From contig JAOUQQ010000003.1 of NCBI GenBank assembly GCA_029879245.1, positions 1 through 63,725 on the forward strand: a DNA stretch of 63,725 nt, in the 5' to 3' direction. Every line of letters begins with the position of its first letter. Position 1 is the first letter of the stretch. This document shows positions 60,816 through 63,725 of the stretch, one piece after another. The notes under the pieces were generated by a model. It did no database searches. It was given only the letters and a program-made list of their open reading frames with translations, and was not told where the DNA came from. This stretch comes from Chromatiales bacterium (GTDB lineage: Bacteria > Pseudomonadota > Gammaproteobacteria > Thiohalomonadales > Thiohalomonadaceae). The position numbers and the translations under genes are program-made.

Positions 60816-61097
60816 ATGAGGTTACGCTACACGGATAGAGCGAGAGATGACCTGAAATCAGCCTATTACTGGTACGAAAAACAGAGTCGAGGACTGGGCA
60901 ATTACTTTCTCGACTCAATTGAGGTCGGGCTTCACAAAATCCTGGAACAGCCCAAACTTTACAAAATTCAGCACGGAAACTTCCATGCCTGCATTATCAG
61001 GCACTTCCCTTTTTCGATTTTCTATACACTCGAAGATGATAGTGTTGTCGTACATGCGGTATTTGATAATCGGCGGGATCCTGATGGGAGGCCGTGA
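60816..61097 (+). CDS. RelE/ParE-family toxin
   Basis: This 93-residue toxin has YTDRARDDLKSAYYWYEKQS at the start, a core LGNYFLDSIEVGLHKILEQP and the end FSIFYTLEDDSVVVHAVFDN followed by RRDPDGRP. That layout is the ParE/RelE fold with C-terminal R/H residues. RelE members cut mRNA on ribosomes and ParE members poison gyrase; sequence alone does not decide. It is downstream of its antitoxin and next to an inverted-repeat-bounded unit. Confidence 0.88.
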   Translation: MRLRYTDRARDDLKSAYYWYEKQSRGLGNYFLDSIEVGLHKILEQPKLYKIQHGNFHACIIRHFPFSIFYTLEDDSVVVHAVFDNRRDPDGRP

Positions 61098-61105
61098 GAG
61101 GGCTT

Positions 61106-61117
61106 GAAGGTACCTTC
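61106..61117. terminator. Palindrome after the toxin gene
   Basis: GAAGGTACCTTC is a perfect 12-bp palindrome 9 bp after the toxin stop and is followed by TTTAT. It may act as a weak terminator of the toxin-antitoxin transcript, though it has no loop spacer. It lies 11 bp outside the left inverted repeat. Confidence 0.35.
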
Positions 61118-61128
61118 TTTATCGGCAG

Positions 61129-61162
61129 TTATTTAATAGTTAAGTATTGTGTCCCCTGAATT
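61129..61162. repeat. Left inverted-repeat arm
   Basis: The arm reads from TTATTTAAT through the core AGTTAAGTATT to GTGTCCCCTGAATT. It starts 31 bp after the toxin gene and ends 26 bp before the GTG of the WD40-like gene, so it could also hold that gene's promoter region. Confidence 0.7.
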
Positions 61163-61188
61163 TATGTTTCAATAATTGGTGGCTAATA

Positions 61189-62256
61189 GTGAGAAAGCTA
61201 GGAATATCATTTTTTATAATGGCAATTGTTTTCGCTACCTACTACTTCGCAACCTCAAAATCAGTTCATCCCAAATTTGTAACCAACTTAGTTGATAGCA
61301 AGGGTATCGAATCGAGAATAAACACATTGGATTACAATCCAAGTAATCTGATTTTGGCTGTAGGATATGAAAACGGAGATATCGATGTGTATGATGCTTC
61401 AAAGGAGCTGTTTTCAACTAAAATTCAAGCGCATCAATACCGTGTAAGTCATTTATCTTCAACTCGCAGCGGACGTTTATTGTCCTCTAGCTCGTATTTT
61501 GAAGATGCTACTAAGATATGGGATCTGAGTAATAGTGAGAAATTTCTATCCATCCCTAAAACAAGAGGGCCTGAAATATTTTCAAGTGATGGAAACACAA
61601 TCTATATGGCTCATACTAGTAGTATAAAGATATACAATTTGCTTGATAATAGTTTTTTTCCCGTTGAATATAAGTCGAATGGTGTAATTCAGTCCATAGC
61701 TCTTAGTGAGGATGAAAAATATATTGCAGTTGGAACTACTGGAAAAATTCAAGTGTGGGAAATCAATGTCGATCATAAGGGAATATCTTTTTGGAAGAGG
61801 GTGCTGGGTTATAAGAATATATCGCTAGAGTTGATAAGCCAAAAGTCATTATACAAACCTAAAGATTGGATTAAGTTAATAAATTTTACCAGAAGTGATA
61901 AGAAGATAGTTTCCGTATCTAGATTTGGAAATGTTGATGTTTTCGACAATCCCCTTTTAACTAGCCGAGCAAATAGTACTTCGCAATTAAACATTACATC
62001 TGCAAATTACCTCGACGAGGAGGAGGCGGTTTATCTTACCGGCACAAAAAAACCTTCAGGTTATGGCGAAGGGTTTGTAGAGTTGATTTCGCTCAGATCG
62101 AACGCACCCATAACCTTAATCGAAGGGTTGTCCAATTTGTCAACCTCAACAACTATTCAGCAAGCAGAACTTATGCTAATTGCAAGCGGCAAAAGGTATT
62201 TGGCGCTTAACTTCAAGAACAACATAACTAAGCCTTCCAGCGGAAGCAGTCGCTAA
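61189..62256 (+). CDS. WD40-like repeat protein, membrane-anchored, unknown function
   Basis: This 356-residue protein has a hydrophobic N-terminal anchor (LGISFFIMAIVFATYYFA) and then beta-propeller-like repeats: INTLDYNPSNLILAVGYENG, DATKIWDLSNSEKF, SIALSEDEKYIAVGTTGKIQ and VWEINV. The repeats are weak but the WD-like ends (KIWDL, QVWEI) are clear. The start is uncertain: the GTG at 61189 has GGTGG upstream, while a TTG at 61147 lies inside the inverted repeat. The DNA is far more AT-rich than the surrounding genes, which suggests horizontal gain. It is enclosed by the 34-bp inverted repeat. No neighbour tells its role. Confidence 0.7.
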   Translation: MRKLGISFFIMAIVFATYYFATSKSVHPKFVTNLVDSKGIESRINTLDYNPSNLILAVGYENGDIDVYDASKELFSTKIQAHQYRVSHLSSTRSGRLLSSSSYFEDATKIWDLSNSEKFLSIPKTRGPEIFSSDGNTIYMAHTSSIKIYNLLDNSFFPVEYKSNGVIQSIALSEDEKYIAVGTTGKIQVWEINVDHKGISFWKRVLGYKNISLELISQKSLYKPKDWIKLINFTRSDKKIVSVSRFGNVDVFDNPLLTSRANSTSQLNITSANYLDEEEAVYLTGTKKPSGYGEGFVELISLRSNAPITLIEGLSNLSTSTTIQQAELMLIASGKRYLALNFKNNITKPSSGSSR

Positions 62257-62287
62257 AGCGATCACTCCGCTGAAGGCAGCGTTAGAT
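62222..62287 (+). repeat. Imperfect palindrome with attC-like layout
   Basis: The long hairpin has arms GCCTTC-c-AGCGGA and TCCGCTGAAGGC with one extra base in the left arm, an inner stem AGTCGCT / AGCGAT, and outer boxes ACATAAC and GTTAGAT. GTTAGAT (62281-62287) fits the integron core GTTRRRY, and a bulged base in one arm is typical of attC sites. The stop of the WD40-like gene lies inside it, as is common in cassettes. Against this, the left outer box departs from RYYYAAC at one position and no matching site is seen upstream. It could simply be a terminator-like hairpin without a T run. Confidence 0.35.
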
Positions 62288-62347
62288 TTATAAGAGCTTC
62301 GAAGATGGTATCTACGGTCCTTTCCGACGATGACACCCTGTAACGCG

Positions 62348-62381
62348 AGTTCCGGGGCCATAATACTTAACTGTTAAAAAA
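62348..62381. repeat. Right inverted-repeat arm
   Basis: On the top strand it contains GTTCCGGGGCCAT, the core AATACTTAACT and GTTAAAAAA. It is the reverse complement of the left arm at 28 of 34 positions. It lies 35 bp after the stop of the minus-strand rep gene, so no coding sequence is interrupted. Confidence 0.7.
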
Positions 62382-62416
62382 AGCACCGACAAAGAAGGCA
62401 CCAAAGAGACTAATCC

Positions 62417-63725
62417 CTACCCCTCAAGCATCCCTTTCAAATTAGCCAGGTGCGCCTTGCCCCGTTCTACCCTTACCTCCTCCGGTAGTTCTACCCCCTT
62501 CCCCTCCCAGGCGAGGTCATCCTCCGGTAGTTCGGCAAGAAAGCGGCTCGGCTCGCAGCGCACCAGTTCGCCGCCACGGCGGCGGCGCGAGGCGAGGGTG
62601 ATGGTGAGGGTGCGCTGGGCGCGGGTGATCCCCACATAGGCGAGGCGGCGCTCCTCTTCGATGTTGTCCTCCTCGATGGAGACGCGGTGGGGCAACAGCT
62701 CCTCCTCCATCCCGGCGAGGAAGACGTGGGGGAACTCCAGCCCCTTGGAGGCGTGTAGGGTCATCAGGCGTACCTGGTCTCCATCCTCCTCTTCGTTCTG
62801 TCGCTCGAGGATATCGATCAGGCTCATCTTTGCCACCATCTCACTGAGGTCGGTATCGGGGCTCTCCGGGTCATCGGCCATCCGCTTCAGCCAGGCGAGC
62901 AGCTCCTCCACATTCTCCATCCGGCGCTCTGCCTGTTTCAGGTCCTTGCTGGTGTCGTTGAGCCAGGTGAGGTAGTCGATGTCACGCACCAGGTCGCGGG
63001 CGGCGGCAACCGGATCGCCACGTCGGGCGCGGTCGCCGATATCGACGATCCAGTGGACGAAGCGGCCGAGGCGTTCCATTGCCCGATCGCTGAGGTGTTC
63101 ACGCAGCCCCATCTCAAAACTGGCCGCAAAGAGGCTGATGCCGCGCATCGTTGCGTAGGCCCCCAGCTTTTCGATGGTGGCAGCGCCCAACTCCCTTCGC
63201 GGCGTGTTGACCACGCGCAGAAAGGCGGTGTCGTTGTCGGGATTCACCAGCAGTTGCAGGTAGGCCATGATGTCCTTCACCTCGGTGTAGGAGAAGAAGG
63301 AGGTACCGCCGGAGATGGCATAGGGGATGCGGTGTTCGCGTAGCACCTTCTCAAACTGGCGTGACTGGTGGTTGCCACGGTAGAGGATGGCGCAGTCGCG
63401 GTGATCCGCCCGGTGCTGCAGTTTGAGGTGGATGATGCCTGAGGCAATTTTCAGTGCCTCATCCTCCTCATCGGCGGCCACCACCACCTTGATCGGGTCG
63501 CCATAGCCAAGCTCGCTCCACAGCTTCTTCTCAAACACGTGGGGATTGTGGTCGATAAGCTGGTTGGCCGCCTTGAGGATGCGCCCCATGGAGCGGTAGT
63601 TCTGCTCCAGCTTGATCACCTTGAGTCCGGGGAAGTCCTGCTTCAGCAGTGCCAGGTTCTCCGGCTGGGCACCGCGCCAGGCGTAGATCGACTGGTCGTC
63701 GTCACCCACCACGGTGAGGCGGCCG
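62417..63725 (-). CDS. rep: ATP-dependent DNA helicase Rep, C-terminal part
   Basis: This is a superfamily 1 helicase that unwinds DNA 3' to 5' and helps restart replication forks. The 5' end lies beyond the right edge; reading continues in frame to the last base (GRLTVVGDDDQ). Visible motifs are VGDDDQSIYAWRGAQPEN (motif III), LEQNYRSMGRIL (IV), AILYRGNHQSRQFEKVL, VNTPRRELGAATIEKL, LMTLHASKGLEFPHVFLAGM (V) and EEERRLAYVGITRAQRTLTI (VI). The C-terminal RFLAELPEDDLAWEGK and AHLANLKGML fit Rep rather than UvrD. About 436 residues are present of some 670. Confidence 0.95.
   Translation of the reverse strand, partial: GRLTVVGDDDQSIYAWRGAQPENLALLKQDFPGLKVIKLEQNYRSMGRILKAANQLIDHNPHVFEKKLWSELGYGDPIKVVVAADEEDEALKIASGIIHLKLQHRADHRDCAILYRGNHQSRQFEKVLREHRIPYAISGGTSFFSYTEVKDIMAYLQLLVNPDNDTAFLRVVNTPRRELGAATIEKLGAYATMRGISLFAASFEMGLREHLSDRAMERLGRFVHWIVDIGDRARRGDPVAAARDLVRDIDYLTWLNDTSKDLKQAERRMENVEELLAWLKRMADDPESPDTDLSEMVAKMSLIDILERQNEEEDGDQVRLMTLHASKGLEFPHVFLAGMEEELLPHRVSIEEDNIEEERRLAYVGITRAQRTLTITLASRRRRGGELVRCEPSRFLAELPEDDLAWEGKGVELPEEVRVERGKAHLANLKGMLEG

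Larger units (their letters stand above)
61129..62381. mobile_element. AT-rich unit bounded by a 34-bp imperfect inverted repeat
   Basis: The arms are 61129-61162 and 62348-62381. They share a perfect 11-bp core (AGTTAAGTATT at 61138-61148; its complement at 62362-62372) and a CCCC-GAA block, with 28 of 34 positions identical by hand alignment. Between them lie one AT-rich gene and an attC-like hairpin. No transposase and no clear target duplication are seen. From memory, similar 'GTCCCC-GAA' arms flank IS200/RAYT-type insertions, but this is not verified. It is most likely a non-autonomous mobile unit or a gene trapped between two repeats. Confidence 0.55.

Noticed and set aside
61040-61145. 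Possible second attC upstream of the AT-rich gene ending in GTTAAGT
   Set aside because: No RYYYAAC partner box and no foldable arms were found in the preceding 100 bp, so only the core heptamer is present.
61118-62400. Target-site duplication flanking the inverted-repeat unit
   Set aside because: Bases just outside the two arms (GGCAG on the left, GCACC on the right) show no direct repeat of usual length.

Overview
The window reads as a chromosomal stretch of a free-living, Gram-negative gammaproteobacterium. Evidence: an outer-membrane TonB-dependent receptor, a type IV pilus secretin operon, SlmA nucleoid occlusion, RpoH, and gene orders that, as I recall them, match Pseudomonas and relatives: radC/coaBC-dut-argB-slmA, rhlB/trxA-rho, rpmE-maeB-ponA/pilMNOPQ-aroKB-SPOR-gltBD-hemE, ggt-ferredoxin-coaD-rsmD-M16-M16/ftsYEX-rpoH, and rep. 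A sulfur-oxidiser-like or Chromatiales-like lineage is possible, but nothing here proves it. No rRNA, tRNA, CRISPR array or transposase gene was seen.

Layout. 1-3.4 kb: the radC start, divergent from coaBC, dut, argB and slmA (CoA, dUTP clearance, arginine, division control). 3.5-7.1 kb: a HupE-type metal permease with a His-rich tail, small exported and unknown proteins, cysQ, yrfG and a Cys-cluster protein. 7.2-12.5 kb: a three-gene accessory operon made of a TonB-dependent receptor, a periplasmic ABC_sub_bind-type protein and a hybrid histidine kinase. 12.5-16.5 kb: rhlB, trxA, rho, a DUF3135-like protein and rpmE. 16.6-21 kb: a short malic enzyme, an unknown protein and PBP1a. 21.1-26.2 kb: pilMNOPQ behind overlapping TTGACA promoters. 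26.3-31 kb: a 1,557-residue Ig-repeat lipoprotein lodged between pilQ and aroK. 31-42.4 kb: aroK, aroB, dgt, a WGR protein, a SPOR protein, gltB, gltD and hemE.

42.6-46.8 kb: a second signalling cassette, with a response regulator carrying a degenerate GGDEF domain, an ABC_sub_bind-type lipoprotein paralogous in its C-terminal half to the one at 9.3 kb, and a GGDEF-EAL protein whose EAL half has lost several catalytic residues. 46.8-53.7 kb (minus strand): a DHH phosphoesterase, ggt, ferredoxin, coaD, rsmD and an M16 protease pair. 53.8-60.5 kb: ftsY, ftsE, ftsX, a two-receiver diguanylate cyclase, rpoH and rmuC. 60.6-62.4 kb: a toxin-antitoxin pair followed by an AT-rich WD40-like gene enclosed by a 34-bp imperfect inverted repeat and ending in an attC-like hairpin. 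62.4 kb to the end: the C-terminal part of Rep helicase.

The housekeeping blocks are dense and conserved. The regions that most deserve attention are the two receptor/binding-protein signalling operons, the giant Ig-repeat lipoprotein coupled to aroK, and the inverted-repeat-bounded AT-rich unit beside the toxin-antitoxin genes.
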